A DNA stretch of 64,000 bases from Tubulanus polymorphus (lineage: Eukaryota; Nemertea; Palaeonemertea; Tubulaniformes; Tubulanidae), in assembly GCF_964204645.1 (NCBI RefSeq), contig NC_134029.1:6776001-6840000 (forward strand), read 5' to 3'. Below are positions 34,720-47,300 of this stretch, piece after piece. The stretch's first letter is position 1, and each line of letters opens with the position of its first letter. Under the pieces are notes generated by a model that ran no database searches, had not been told where the DNA came from, and saw only the letters and a program-made list of their open reading frames with translations. The position numbers and the translations under genes are program-made.

Positions 34720-37700
34720 ATTGATCTTATGAAATCGATCCTATCCATTATACATTCCTATATCTACTTATAAATGAAAAACCCGATAAAGGAATCTTTT
34801 TTGATTCGTTCGGCGACTACGTCTGTGACGAGAAGTACGCGAGATCCTGTAGGGGTAGTGATGAATAGAAGTTGAGAATGGCGGGGGCGCGGGTGGATGG
34901 GGGAGGACGGGTGTGCCGAGTGGAGAAATACGAAGAAGACAAAACGAGTGTGCTGTTACAGCGAGGAATGTTAGGGTATTGGTCCATGGTCTCTTTAGTT
35001 TAAGAGTCCATGATAAAACAGGTGGATAGACAAAGCGAATAGTAGTAGAGAGAGGGAGGGTAAACTGATTGACTGTGGGTGTGTGCAGTGAAGAAATGAC
35101 TCGAACGACGACGTTCATATTTCTCAACTATATATCTAGATATCTCGTCAGCGTTTGTTTACATCTGATCTTATACAAGAACACGCGCGCGTGTGTTTGT
35201 CAGGGGTAAAAGTATAGTTGATGATGGCGGTGTTGCGTGTCGTCGTAGGGTGTGGCTCGAAATGATGGAGACGGATCTGCCGCAAACGGCGTTGCTCGTC
35301 GATCGCTGCTGCAATACCACTGGCGAACTAATACCCGAAAATCAGGTACAATTACGCTTTCGACGGTCGGGGTTTGTTTGTAAAAGGATATATTAGATTT
35401 GCCTGGAAGCTGTATGCTGGGTAGTGATCTATCGGGCCGCTTGAATGTGCCGCCTTAAATGCGATGATTCTGGTTTGAGCTCATCGAATTCATTTGATAT
35501 GACCCTCTCTGTTTTATTAGGCTTTTGTCTTTTTCTTCTGGGGGTCATTGGTGTTTATTCATTTCTAGTTACTAGGATCGATTTCATTTATTGTTATTAT
35601 TCCACGATAAGATACCGAGAATTTATCTTCGGTGTGACGTTTTTGTCTGTGTGGTTTTAACCTGATAAACTTTCCTCCTATACATTAGGTACACGTCGAG
35701 TTATTCGTAAGGTCGCAGGCGATCCGTTAGGCCTATTTACGTTGTTTTGAAACAAAGATTTGGCCGAATTGCCGTCTCGGCACGTTTTATAGTACAGTTA
35801 AGGAGAGACTGCATTAAATTGACATTTAGGTTCTCCATCGTCGTGTCTTCTTCATACCTCTACCCTTTTATTTTACTCCCTTTCTTTTCCCACGCACTGC
35901 CTTCTCTCTCTCATCTTCCTTCTCCTCTCTCCTACCCACTACCTACATGTACTTCTCTTTCCTTTTCGGTCTCACTGTTTATCTCTCCTCCCTCTCTCCC
36001 TCTCTCATTCTCTCCCTCTGCTCTCTCCTCCCTCTCTCATTATTTCTTGTCTCTCCTCCCTCTCATTCTCCTCCCTCCCGCTCCCTCCCTCTCTCCTCGC
36101 TCTCTCTCCCTCCCTCTCTCCTCCATCTGCTTAAGTAAGTATATAGTGGCATGCGCTACTGTTGCTCTCTGTCAGATGGAATTTATCTTCATTCTAATCG
36201 ACAATAATCGATCTAATCAATGTGTCCTTGTACCGAGGCCCGTCGTCATTGCGCTTCCAACGCTATTTGACTGTAGAGACGACCTTAATTTCACTTAGAA
36301 GAAATGTTTCATAACCAGCATCGTACGTAATTCACTTTTCCATGAAGCTACGTCAATTCTTTATACTCGTCACAATGCGGCCACTATTACTTTATAGACT
36401 ACTGACATCCGCATTGTCCGAATTATGATTCCTCGAATTTCGGCACAGAAAATCTCGGAATTCGAACGTTCAGGTTCTAGCGAAAGTATTTATAGGTTTC
36501 GATTTTGCGGCTTTGTTGCGTTGCTAGGAAGAAGCCCGTTTAGCGCATTGATTTTGTTTCATAAAACTTCGAGTAAAACTGCAGGCGAAAGCAGTGCACC
36601 CGAGCAGTAGTTCGTATATAGTAGCGCGCATATAGTAGCGCGCGATCGCAAATCATTCAACGGAAAGAAACAACTGATCTCTTTTCTCTACTCTCGAAAA
36701 GGTCCTCTTTCAATTAGTAACTCGTCTTTGTTTCCATGGCAACCTATATCACATGTTTAAAGACGATTTGGTCGTATAAAAGTAAGCGTGGATTTTTCGA
36801 TCGGGTGTAATTAACGCGACCGGTCGCTTGTTGCGTCGTCGCTCGCCACGGTATCGGCGTTGCGCTGGGATTTCCAGACCTCGTCGTCGAGTTAGTCCCG
36901 GCGTCCGTAGCGCTTCGGGTTACGTAGTGTATTATCACCGTGGCAGTGCGTGTTTCGCATCGGTATTGAATTATCAGCCATACTCCCAGTGCGTGCAACC
37001 CACTAGTATTACGGAAAGCATTGAAATGCGGACACTATGTTCGACTGTGGCAATCGAGAATCCACCAGGTGTAGCTTGTGTGCATTCAGACAACAACTCC
37101 CCGGATTTCTTTTCAGATTCGATTAAAATCTATCCATAATTTCTGAAATTCTTTGAATGATGATAAGTAAAATTCACCTTATATATGAAGCTAATGATCA
37201 TCTGAGTTTGTCAAGAGTGATTTGCCTAATTTCTGATGAGGGAGGCTAAAAATCTGGATGAAAGTTCATTGAAAATGAACTAGATTTTGACAGGGTTGTC
37301 ACACTGATACGCCAGCCATCTAGTGGGATAGTTGGTGGCATGGAGTCCTCATTCTTGTTTGCTAATGACATTCTGTGGCCGAGTTTATGGCGGAGTGGTG
37401 GTTGAGTCGGTGTGTGAGAATGACACGGCGGCGTGAGACTGGAAGTTGACAGTTTCAGAATGACAGTTCACTTTGCGAGAATTGAAGTTGACACGGAGTG
37501 GGAAATTGACAGTACGAATTCGGAAGATGACAGTTTCGAAAATGAAAATGGCAGTCAACTATCAGGGCTGTCGACTGTTCCTGATTTTCGGCATTACTAT
37601 AATGACTTGATTTGTTTGATGCAGAATACAGAGAAATGTGAAAGATTTTATAGAGGGTCTACCTGTTGATTACTGATTAATTCTTCTCTCATATATTTCA

Positions 37701-40700
37701 ATAAAACTTTACTTGAAAAAAATTCAATTTGTCACTGATAGCACTTTTCAGAGGTTGGCAGCTCTGGACTTGCAATGAGAAGGGCAGTGGGATTATTGAT
37801 CCGGTATGAGATGGGAAGTTTAAACTATGCCGGAATAGAAGTTGACCGCTGCTTAAGTGGCGATCGTCAGTTTCAGTATTGAAACTGAAGGTTTAAGACA
37901 AACAAACGGTCGAACTCTACACCGTACTACACTATCTCGTTATAATCATCCGTGTTTCTTGTTTGTTTCAGATCAATTTACGTTTGATATTGGTCAGCGG
38001 TAAAACGAAGGAGTTTCTCTTCTCTCCAAACGACTCGGCTGCCGATATATCGCAGCACGTCTACGATAATTGGCCCGAAGGTACGTACAGCGCGCTCGAT
38101 TTCGAAACCTCGCAATTTCGCCCAATACCCGCCTCTGCCGTTGTGCGGAAAAATCGTAGCCAACCGCGGCGTAAAAAATGTTGGTGTCGATTTTCTCACG
38201 AGGCGGGCGCAGTTTTTGAATCATTATTCTAATCGATAAATTGCGAGAGTTTCTAAATATATGCGTTCAAATTCGCTGTGCACCGGTCACGGTATCACCA
38301 GCCCGCAATCATACGGAGACGATTTTGGCCCGGATCAGACGCGAGTCAAATTTAGCCCTCTCACTCGATGCTAAACATTGCTTTCTAAGCCAAGTGAGTC
38401 ACTGGTCTAATTTGGCACGTGCCAATAATGCTCGTGTGATTGCGGCACATTATGACATGTAGGTAGTATGAGATTTGTTGATCAGATGTTGACCAAGAAA
38501 CTTTTTAACCACCAGAATTGGAGCTCATGAATGCTCATTTTGTGAAATCATTACATGGATGACCACTCGGCCGCTACTGGCTCTGATATCAGTTTTGTTG
38601 CTAGAATTTTCCTCCATGCGAAGACAATGAGTGTATTTCACTTCAATTTCTGAGAAAAAAAGAAAAATTGCGAAGCCTTCATAACAGTTACTCGTTCTTT
38701 TTCGAAATGACCTCTTCCATAAAAGCGAGTATTCGAATATAATTACAGATAAACAGTAGGCCTTTAAATTCAGCGATTGTCCGAAAATGAACGTGTATAT
38801 CTCGCGATATCGTCGATAATGATATCTGCCAGCGATAGAGAGAGAGTGTGTTTCACCTCTGTTATCGGTGGCTAATTAATCATAAGACGTGGAATTTCTT
38901 GTTAAACAGTTATTTCGTGCTATAGCATTAATAGCCGGTCATTCACCGAGCAAATACATGTACACATACACAGTTCATGAGTATCTATTGTCTTTGAATA
39001 ACTGTCTTGGTAATTTGAGAATACGTAATCATTAATATATATATGTTATATTAGACCTGAATGTTTTCTGTATAAATACGGATTTTTATTTCCAAGGACA
39101 TCGGAAATGAATTGTGTTTGTTTATTTAGATATTTTGACCATAACAATTATTAAAAGTTAACTCGATAAAGCCTCATCTAAGAGGCTTTATTACAAAATT
39201 CATCTAAGAGGTCTTTTTTCAGAAAAATTCTGGTTGAGGGGTCCAGATAAACCCAACATAGAAATTGTTGTATTTGTTAGTATTTCCCGCGATCAGCCCC
39301 GGTATATGTATATATCGCTATCATAATATAAGCATTCAATAAACTCTATCTAAAAATAACCGTGACTCTAGCTAACAGTCAACTGAATTGTTCTAATGAT
39401 CAGTCTTTCATGTACCGGGTCTCACGAATCCACAGTTCATTGGTTCAAAATCTTTCCTTAGTTCACTTCGCCATTAACCATTGCCGGCTACTACATTCGT
39501 ACTTACTTCCTGTTCCGTCACCAGCGCTGGCTACGAATCAATCGTGTTCATAGCTGATTCTTCCTATTTACAGTTAGATATTTGCAATCTGGCACTTGGG
39601 AACGACACAGTTCATCATTGACTGGCAAAATGTGAATGAACTCTGTGTCATTCCCCGATGCTCATCGGTCAATTTCGATCAAAGGCTCCAACTACGAAAC
39701 GGCTCCGGTGCCTAACTGCGAGTATTTAGATCCGTATTGGCAATTGGGGGCAGCACCGTATTATCAAGCAGGCAACGAACGCGTTAAAGGGAAAAGAAAT
39801 TGATTTATAGCGGTGCTCACTAGGTTGAGGAACAAGAAAACTAACTTGAAAATTTATTGACGCCTCGAAAAATAACACATAACGTGTATATTGCTTGATG
39901 CTATCTACGATAAATAGTATAGGGCCTAATATAAATGAAGGATCAATAAAGTTATTTTGGATTTGAGCATATCGATAATTGAATTGACCGGCTACCAGTC
40001 TAGCCCTGATATATTGATGACGTAGTGCACACATCCTTGAAAAAATAGTCGATAAAATCTATCAAAAATAAAAATGAGAGTTATGAAATGTATTTAGTTA
40101 CAATATAAACGCCAAAATTGACAAATTGCCATTTTGAAATGCTAATATTGATGACGTATAGTGCACATTGACTCACGCAGAACCCGTGACATATAAACAT
40201 GTTACTGTAATGGTTTTCACGGATCATCCCATCCCATCCTTGTGTATATCTAAATGGAAAGATAGAAATGAAGGGTGTAGTATAATTAGTTAAGTTCGTT
40301 CAATATCATTGCGAAACAAAATTGCGGTTCTACTTTTAGCCTTCGTATGACAAACTGTCATCGCGAAATCGGAAAATTCTGCGCTGCCGTGAATTAAATT
40401 ATCAGCTTTTAACAAGCTTTTCGATCTGTTGCGGAATTTAATGCAGCCGCATACATACATGGCGCTACTTCACCCCTGGTGGCATTTCTACAGCCTCTAT
40501 TAGTGGGCCATCTAAACACCGAAAACTTAAGCGGTGTTTTTGACTTTTTACCCAGTAGATCACACGCTTAAAATCTTTCAAAACAAATTGTTACGGTTGT
40601 AGAAGGAAACACGGCTACTATACCGTTATTCAATAATGAAAATGAAAAAGTCGATCCTATGCCTGAATATTTGATAGTCTAGCTTGGGATTTTTATTGAT

Positions 40701-42603
40701 GTTCCTATTGATGTTTACACTGAAATTGTGTAACACAGTGATATATACTGTCTAGTTGCGCAGTTTCCCTCATATGACAAGGCCCCTCAAATCCTTAAAA
40801 GAGAAATAATTCGAAAATGCAATTTTGAGGGTACAAAGCCTCTCAAAATTTGAGTTTCAGCCCTGAGTAATCAATTTCATTTTGGTTGTTTTTCAGAATG
40901 GGCTGATGAACAGTTACCTCCTCATAATATATTACGGCTTATATATCAAGGTCGGTTTTTACACGGCAATGTCACATTAGGAGGTGAGTATGGACCAGTG
41001 ATATTTCGAAGGGAGTCCGCTGCAGTCGTAGTTCGAGAAGATTACAGTTCGTGAATGCTTGATTTTCATAAATGCTCTATTCGAAAAAATAAACCAAAAT
41101 AGTTTAAGAAAAACATCTTCAGAAACTCAATGTTCAATGATGTATTGTTAGTCGTTTGTATGAAACGTAATTCTTTTGTTCTTCGTATTACAGCGTTACA
41201 GCTTCCATTGGGTAAGACTACAGTTATGCATTTGGTTGCCAGGGAACATTTACCGGAACCAAATAACCAAGGTGCGTTTCGCGTAAATAAACACCCGTCG
41301 TTGTTGAGAATTATAATTATTTCAATGTCTGGCACCTGTTTTTATTCACGTGTGCCTGCGTGCGTGCCTACGCGCATGTGTGTTGTTTTGCTACATAGAA
41401 CTGGATTCTTATTCTTCAGTTCAGTTATAGAACAATAAAACGTTCAAAAGGCAACGCCTGTTTTTCAACTGCCGCCTATCACGAATTTCAACTTGAAGAC
41501 TCATAACTTGTTCACGGAATGAAACCATTTTGACGTTGGCTAGAATCTAAACGGCAGACTCCGTCTCATTCGATATCACTGTCGCCGTGAATTTTACCAA
41601 TGATTTCTTAATCATGACATTGAGGGAAAGTCTCATTAAAAAGGTCTCCGTAAAATTCACCGACACGTGACAGATTTCCAGTGTAAACCGGGTCCGAATA
41701 AGGTGGAATTAGCCGTATAATTTTATGATTGAAATATAGAGACGGCTTAGTTGCCGAGATGAGGGATAATTTCGCATTTTCTCATCGACTGAATGATCGG
41801 GTCAAACGTATACTTAGAACACGACACTCCTTCGTTTTGATTATCACGTATACAATTACCATTGGCTGTCTGTGTGTATGGTTTATTAGGCGATGACTAG
41901 TCAAAACAGAAGAGCTGTCAAATAGAGTTACATGTATCATACTAGCCGCTGACTGATTTATATAATCGGATCGATACTCCTAATAGCAAAAATGTTAGAT
42001 AAGGCAATGTTTACAGTCTGCCAAGTTACCTGGTTGTCGCAAGTCCTGATATGATCTTCTAAGACTGATCTTAAATCTAAGTGTTGATGGCAGCTGGCCT
42101 CCACTGATGTCAATCAGATTGAAATGAGAATAGCTTATCTCAAGGTCGTGTCTTAACTAATGGGGCAATCACAAAAAGCATGGTTAACTTACTAAAATTC
42201 AATTTTAGGTTAAATTTTGACAACTGGCTTCCAGGACCCAGTTCCACGGTTTTGAATTCAGATCGGGATATAAAGAGTTAACTCGTTGTAAATGTAAAAT
42301 TTTGACAACCGGCTTCTTGGTCCCAGTTCCACAGTTCTGAATTCAGATCGGGATATAACAGCTCGGGGAATTAACTCGTTGTAAATGAGCTTATTTCAAC
42401 TCGGAGTTTACTCTTCTACTCGCAATATATGTGGCACTGGGTCTTTGGTAGTTTAGGGTCTAATACAGCGTCGAGCGCGTGTTGTTGTCGAGCACTTATT
42501 GTAAGTAATTTTTACACGTTTTCAAATCGTTTTCGTTTCAGGCCAGTTGAAAAAGGACAAAAACGGAGAAAGCGCGTGTAGCAATTGTTGTACCATCCTG
42601 TGA
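29198..42603 (+). CDS. UBL3: Ubiquitin-like protein 3 (membrane-anchored ubiquitin-fold), 5 exons, 123 residues
   Basis: UBL3 is a prenylated ubiquitin-fold protein at the plasma membrane, implicated in sorting cargo to small extracellular vesicles. Exons are 29198-29233 (M-G-S-R start with A at -3 and G at +4), 37972-38080, 40897-40983, 41194-41271 and 42542-42603. Phases chain 0,1,1,1 and every junction is GT-AG. The ubiquitin fold is recognisable from INLRLILVSGKTKEF through HVYDNWP, NILRLIYQGRFLHGN, VTLG|ALQLPLGKTTVMHL and VAREHLPEPNNQ, very close to the vertebrate protein as I know it. The C-terminus SNCCTIL ends in a CaaX box (C-T-I-L). The terminal Leu favours geranylgeranylation, and the preceding Cys matches the double-cysteine tail of the family. 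Length is normal (vertebrate about 117). Intron 1 is 8.7 kb and may hold a second first exon. Confidence 0.95.
29709..29772. repeat. 32-base tandem duplication
   Basis: Two perfect copies of a 32-base unit beginning GCTAACCAAATTCGACTATG, in UBL3 intron 1. Perfect identity points to a recent duplication or an assembly artefact. Confidence 0.9.
33153..33574. repeat. Tandem duplication of a ~200-base segment
   Basis: The segment starting GTTCACATTGTCAAA at 33153 repeats at 33353, with shared blocks GTAGCCACTTCCC, CTGAAATCATTCGATCAC and TCTATCCTGTATATC in the same order. Copies are diverged with small indels, so the duplication is old. No coding potential; it lies in UBL3 intron 1. Confidence 0.85.
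34092..34313. mobile_element. MITE with GGCTAAA / GATACCTTGTTTCTCCGC ends, copy 1
   Basis: Left end TAGGCTAAAAACAATTGATA and right end GGTATCATTTTTGTTTAGCC are inverted repeats, followed inward by TTGTTTCTCCGC on the left and its near-complement on the right. A second copy begins at 63792 and matches along its length, including GGCCGCCTATCTACCCTATA. About 222 bases, non-coding. Confidence 0.8.
34671..34718. repeat. (AT)n microsatellite
   Basis: About 48 bases of alternating AT in UBL3 intron 1. A shorter tract occurs at 43278-43304. Confidence 0.95.
35262..35345 (+). CDS. Possible alternative first exon of UBL3
   Basis: A 28-codon open segment from ATG (MMETDLPQTALLVDRCCNT, ending IPENQ) meets a GT donor in phase 0, exactly the phase needed to join UBL3 exon 2 at 37972. 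It would replace the 12-residue leader encoded at 29198-29233. A locally CG-rich stretch including ACACGCGCGCGTGTG at about 35180 could be a second promoter. The match of phase alone has a one-in-three chance, so this is only a candidate. Confidence 0.35.
35870..36135. repeat. Pyrimidine-rich (CT/CCCT) tract
   Basis: About 260 bases of almost pure C and T (CTCTCTCCC-type units) in UBL3 intron 1. The Ser/Leu/Pro-rich open frame across it is a composition artefact. Confidence 0.9.
36299..37971. other. UBL3 intron 1, right part
   Basis: No coding exon supported. At about 37440-37570 there is a degenerate array of GAAGTTGACAGTTTC-like and GAGAATGACAG-like units that yields a 78-residue acidic open frame (37433-37669). 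I read it as a decayed minisatellite rather than a gene. Confidence 0.45.
38081..40896. other. UBL3 intron 2
   Basis: Apart from the dispersed repeat at 39880-40215, nothing beyond AT-rich intronic sequence was recognised. Confidence 0.5.
39880..40215 (+). repeat. Dispersed repeat family with TGATGACGTAGTGCAC motifs, copy 2
   Basis: Reverse-complement match to 1880-2165: shared blocks include ATCGATAATTGAATTGA, ATATATTGATGACGTAGTGC and AATATTGATGACGTA with equal spacing. It lies in UBL3 intron 2. The class is unknown; no terminal repeats were recognised. Confidence 0.6.
42230..42443. mobile_element. Duplicated MITE of the CCCAGTTCCACAG family
   Basis: Two direct left ends (GGACCCAGTTCCACGGTT at about 42235 and GGTCCCAGTTCCACAGTTCT at about 42330, each followed by GAATTCAGATCGGGATATAA) and one right end (GGCACTGGGTC at about 42432). 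It looks like one copy inserted beside or within another. It lies in UBL3 intron 4, just before the last exon. Confidence 0.6.
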
Positions 42604-44328
42604 TAGTATGCAACACTGTAATAATAAACGAATCAAAGACGATGATATTTCATGACACACACAACACACACTGTTACTCGTGGCCCACCACACTCTCCTA
42701 TATCGTATTATGTATTTGTATATCTGGATTCGGCTTCATCTCCCCGACCAGTTGCGACCATTTTGAAAGATGATTATCATTGGTTCATCTTCTACCCCGC
42801 GTTGGATGGATACTCGCGATTTCGAACGCTACGCCCGATATCTGCGCGTTCCACATGGACCGGATCCGCGAGTGAATAGACATGGCGCAGTCAGTGAGGA
42901 TGAAAATGTGCAATTCTTTTTAGCGCGGCGCGTTTTTAACTCGTAACTCGTCGCATGGCTCTTTCGATCGGCTGGATTTTATGTCGTTTAAACTCGCGAA
43001 ATATTTTTATTCATAGTTTTTACCGCGGAAAAACAACCGTTGAAAACAAGCCGAAGCCTACCATTGCGAACAATGCGTCGTTCCCTATGAATAATCATAA
43101 TACACTACGTTATTTGCGTACACTATTGTTATAATTATTATTATTATTATATTATTATTAATATCGAGTTCTCTCCGGTAGATACACCATGTCAATGTCG
43201 GACGGATATAGATCAAGTAACACGACGCATTAAGAGGAAATAGCTCAGACTATCGAAGAAATGTAATGTAGTTGATATATATATATATATATACATATAT
43301 ATGAAGTAATATTGTTAAATGGTGCTGCTGGCCGGATCAAACATTTTTCAATCCGGGTCACGACAGGAGAAAGAAAGGATCGTCTGGTGTAAATATATAC
43401 GTGTAGAATTGAATTGACGCGCGGTGAAACGCCATTGAAGGCGCTCCGTAGTGTTATCAGTGTGTGTGTTTTTGGAGTAATACCGACGACGGCAATTCGG
43501 CGGCGGACGCGCGTTGCGCGATGATGATGCCGCGTAAGTCACGCGTTAACGTCGACGGAATAAAAACGCGACGAACGGTTTATTTATTGATGTCGAACGT
43601 AACCAGAAGGCGGACTGGTTTCTCGTGATAATTCGATCGAACGTCGATGATTATATACGATACGCGTTCGATCCGTGTATACGAGATATAAATAATGTAT
43701 AAAAGATTAACTGATTTATTAATTAAGACATTTTATCCAAACACACCCCACCCCATATACCCGAGTCCAACGAAAATCAGCTCACTTATATCGGGGAGGC
43801 TCTCGTGCGCCTCCCTGTTCATCTAGACGAGAACACGCATCTACGATTACATTTCAGTGTTGCCTATTGTGATGTCATATATTCATCATCGCATTCACTC
43901 CTGAGAGCATTATACTGTCTTAGCTGTAAGCCTCTCCCTGTCACGAGCGGAAAAAAAACTTGAGTATAAAACAAAACCTCATCTAAAATCGTTGTTACTC
44001 AAAAAAGATTTCTGACATAATACTGTAAATCATTTTTGGCTATAAGTCCCTGTCAATGGTCTAAATTATTAGGATTTATGGGAGATGAGAACCGTAGCTT
44101 GTAATTCACGTGACATTGGTGGAAACCTAAATGAAATAGGCTTTTAGGGCTTCTTGCCTTGTGATATGTACTTCAAATATATTTCTTTTCAAGGCGTGAA
44201 CAAATCTTTCTCAAAATTTTTTCATACCCGAATAGATCATCGAAAAACATTACGCGCACTCTTGTAACATTGATTGCAACACTGAAATGAAACGAATATC
44301 ACATAAATGAAAAACGTTTTCTTTTCAT

Positions 44329-44363
<35 letters not shown>

Positions 44364-47300
44364 TTGATTAATTGTGTATAAAGTTTTGTGCTGTCCTAAT
44401 ACACTGTACGTACTTGCCTCTTAGTTCATTGAAGAGGCCGACAATTGATCGATAATCATGACTTTGCCTCTGCTGTACAAATTTTTTCACACATTGATAT
44501 AATATCGAGTACTAGTGACGTGCAGGTATGTGAACGTTTCAGTGGGTGTTGAGATATTAAAAAAAGACAAATAATTGGCCTGATGATAAATGACGCTTTA
44601 TCCCCTGTACACTACTACTGTATAGTCGATTGATAAATACTAAACTAACTGTGTGGTTGTCAAGTGAATTAGTGTTTTTTTTCCATTGTGTACATCGCGC
44701 AGACCTCGTGCTCTAATGATAGTGTAATTAATGAATAACGTCGTTTACAAGGAGATTCTATAGATTTAAATAATATCCACGATAGTTTTATGTTAATATT
44801 TTAAAGAACGCTGTTCAGAAAGTACGTACGCAACGACGGTGAGTTCGGGGGCACGGGTGGAACCTGACCGGCGTATTTGTCATATTGGGAAATATTGTCG
44901 AGAATTTTTAAGTGACCTTTAAGTCTACAAATGGCAGCGCCCTTTGAACAGGTAGTAGGCCCTATAGCCATTTTCTTGTATATTCATAATGTTTGATATA
45001 CGTACGTATATTGGGAGGACAAAATTGCATAAGTACTTAACGAACAGTCGTTTATTGCATTATTAAGGTAATACATTCGGGTCTTTTGAGCGGAAGCAAT
45101 TTTGAAAGTTTATATCGATAGAGTTTGTTCAGTTGTTTTATTTCGTATTTAACATGTTCTGTTTTCAAAAGTCGAAAGTTGTAATTAATGAATAAAATGA
45201 TTAATAATGATGTATGATTGATTTATTGTATGTTCCAAAAATTCATAATAAACCGTCTTATATGAATTACAAAATCGGTAGAAATTCTTGAGTCGATAAC
45301 GGATTCTAATCACTGCGCTAGGAGGACCAACCAAAACCAGCAACCGGAAAAACGCAACTGTTTAGAATTTAAGAACATTCTTCACACCGTTCTTTTGGCA
45401 TTATTTGTGTTCGTCCTTACTTTACTCCTCCAAACTAAACCGAAGGTTATTTTCTCAAAAGAGCGAAAAAATTCTCATCGCAAACCCTAGCTAGTCGTAG
45501 ATGGAGTAAGTAGTGGTAGTGTCCATTTGGTTTGAGAACGGTGCGATTCTCTCGTAACAATGGTAGATATTGTTTTACGCTTATGTGACAATCTTGACTC
45601 AGGCAAGATTATTCTTACTATATTGTCATTATTATTGAAATGAAACTAAGGTGTAATGTGTGTGAATGTTGAGTATACGTCGATGAATTTTTATCTTGAT
45701 ATTTTAAAATGCTCTTGGTCTTGCATTAGCGCTCGGCTTGCTTTCTTTAAGCTACACTTGAGTCCCATTTGCGTTTTTAACATCAACACTGATGAATTTT
45801 TCTGCCAAGGAATATTAGAAAACCTTTCATTCATAGCATCTTATCTCTCTCTGTCGTTAATTGATTTAGGCTTTATTAAACATGAATTTAAGACGTTGTT
45901 TTGATTAAGAAGTTTTAATCTGCCATTGGGGTTTTTTCTTGATAAACTTCATGGCTCGTATCGAAGGCTTTTAAATTTTGATGATCGTGAAGAGCTGTAA
46001 TAATTTGAACGTGTCTGGTTTAGAATTTCATAGTTGTCATATGCTTTGGTATTTTTAGACCAGACGTGGTGAATTGTCGCAAACATTGAATGAATCAGCA
46101 TTGATCATTAGGCTAATGTTAAGGGCGTGTTCTTAAATGTATTCTACTACTACTAACAGTCAAAATTTATATATATATAAAATGATAAGAAACACCAAGG
46201 CCATTATTATATTGCTGGCTTTATCATAAAATGTATTGCATATCATTGATATAAAGTATTTATGGTATATGGATATAATGATAATGAATTAAGTGAAGAT
46301 TTATCTGTGATTTCATCATCAGAATGAATAGACGTCAAAATACATCGTTATTAGCATAATATATTTCTGTTCTGTTGTTTACAGCTGATCGACTTGTCTG
46401 TCATCGTTAATTCAGATATTTTCATTCTACTATAGACTCCGCTCAACTCGGGCATTTTGGGGCGTAAATACGAGTCCGACGACTTGAGTGATATCCTTGT
46501 TGGCTATGTATTTCATGAATAGTGTCACAAATAATGTTGAATGGTTATGTGAGTTGATCAGATCTGATTCGAGCGGGTCTTCTGTATCTCGTAATTAAGC
46601 AAAATAGATATGTACAGTCAAACTCCTTTGGGTCGTCGTAGCTTGGACGTGATTATGTAGACAGCTTGCGCTTAGTAAGTTGATGTGAAAATACACAAGT
46701 TTGGACTAAAGAAAAGTGATATAACTGAAGTAAATGCGATGACTTCTGATGATGACTTAAACAACTTTAGACTGTACTACTCAATGATTTTGTAAACCAC
46801 TAGATCCAGTTCACAGTTCTGGGATTTGACTCGGCGGGCAATGAAATTTTAAATCATACAGTGAAATCTTAACTGGGAAATTTGAAATGGCTTTTGAAAC
46901 TGGTGTACAAAGTTGGTCTTGGCCTTACAGAGATAGAGTTAGTTTTTTGTTGGTACCGGTACTGGTATATTACGTAACCCTGGGCATTAATCAATACTAT
47001 TCACTAACCAATGAATAAAATGATTATCTAGTTAAGTTTAGTTGTAATTTTCCAGATTCAAGTACGATCATTAATTTTTTCAATGATTGTGGGGCAAATC
47101 TGGATTGTGAAATAATTCATGAATTAATTATTTTCAGACAAATTGTGCATGTATACACTCACTGCGCGAAATAGTCCTTATGAAAAAGTCTTTGATTTGC
47201 TTTAATTTGTGCTGAATATTATATATTATCAAAATGAATATATTATCTATATTTGAGTAAGATATTATATGTATGATTTATGTATGAAAAATGATGATTA

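Larger units (their letters stand above)
29773..35261. other. UBL3 intron 1, left part
   Basis: No coding exon supported on either strand. It holds a diverged copy of the TGATGACGTAGTGCAC repeat (about 30820-30950), a GA run at about 31299-31314, a 26-base duplication around 31922-31973 (AAAATGATGAACTCATACGC), the 200-base tandem duplication at 33153-33574, the MITE at 34092-34313 and an (AT)n tract at 34671-34718. Confidence 0.5.

Noticed and set aside
35747-36298. 183-residue Ser/Leu/Pro-rich open frame
   Set aside because: Composition artefact of a CT-rich tract; no domain, and it lies in UBL3 intron 1.
37978-38224. Minus-strand frames over UBL3 exon 2
   Set aside because: Shadows of the UBL3 coding exon.
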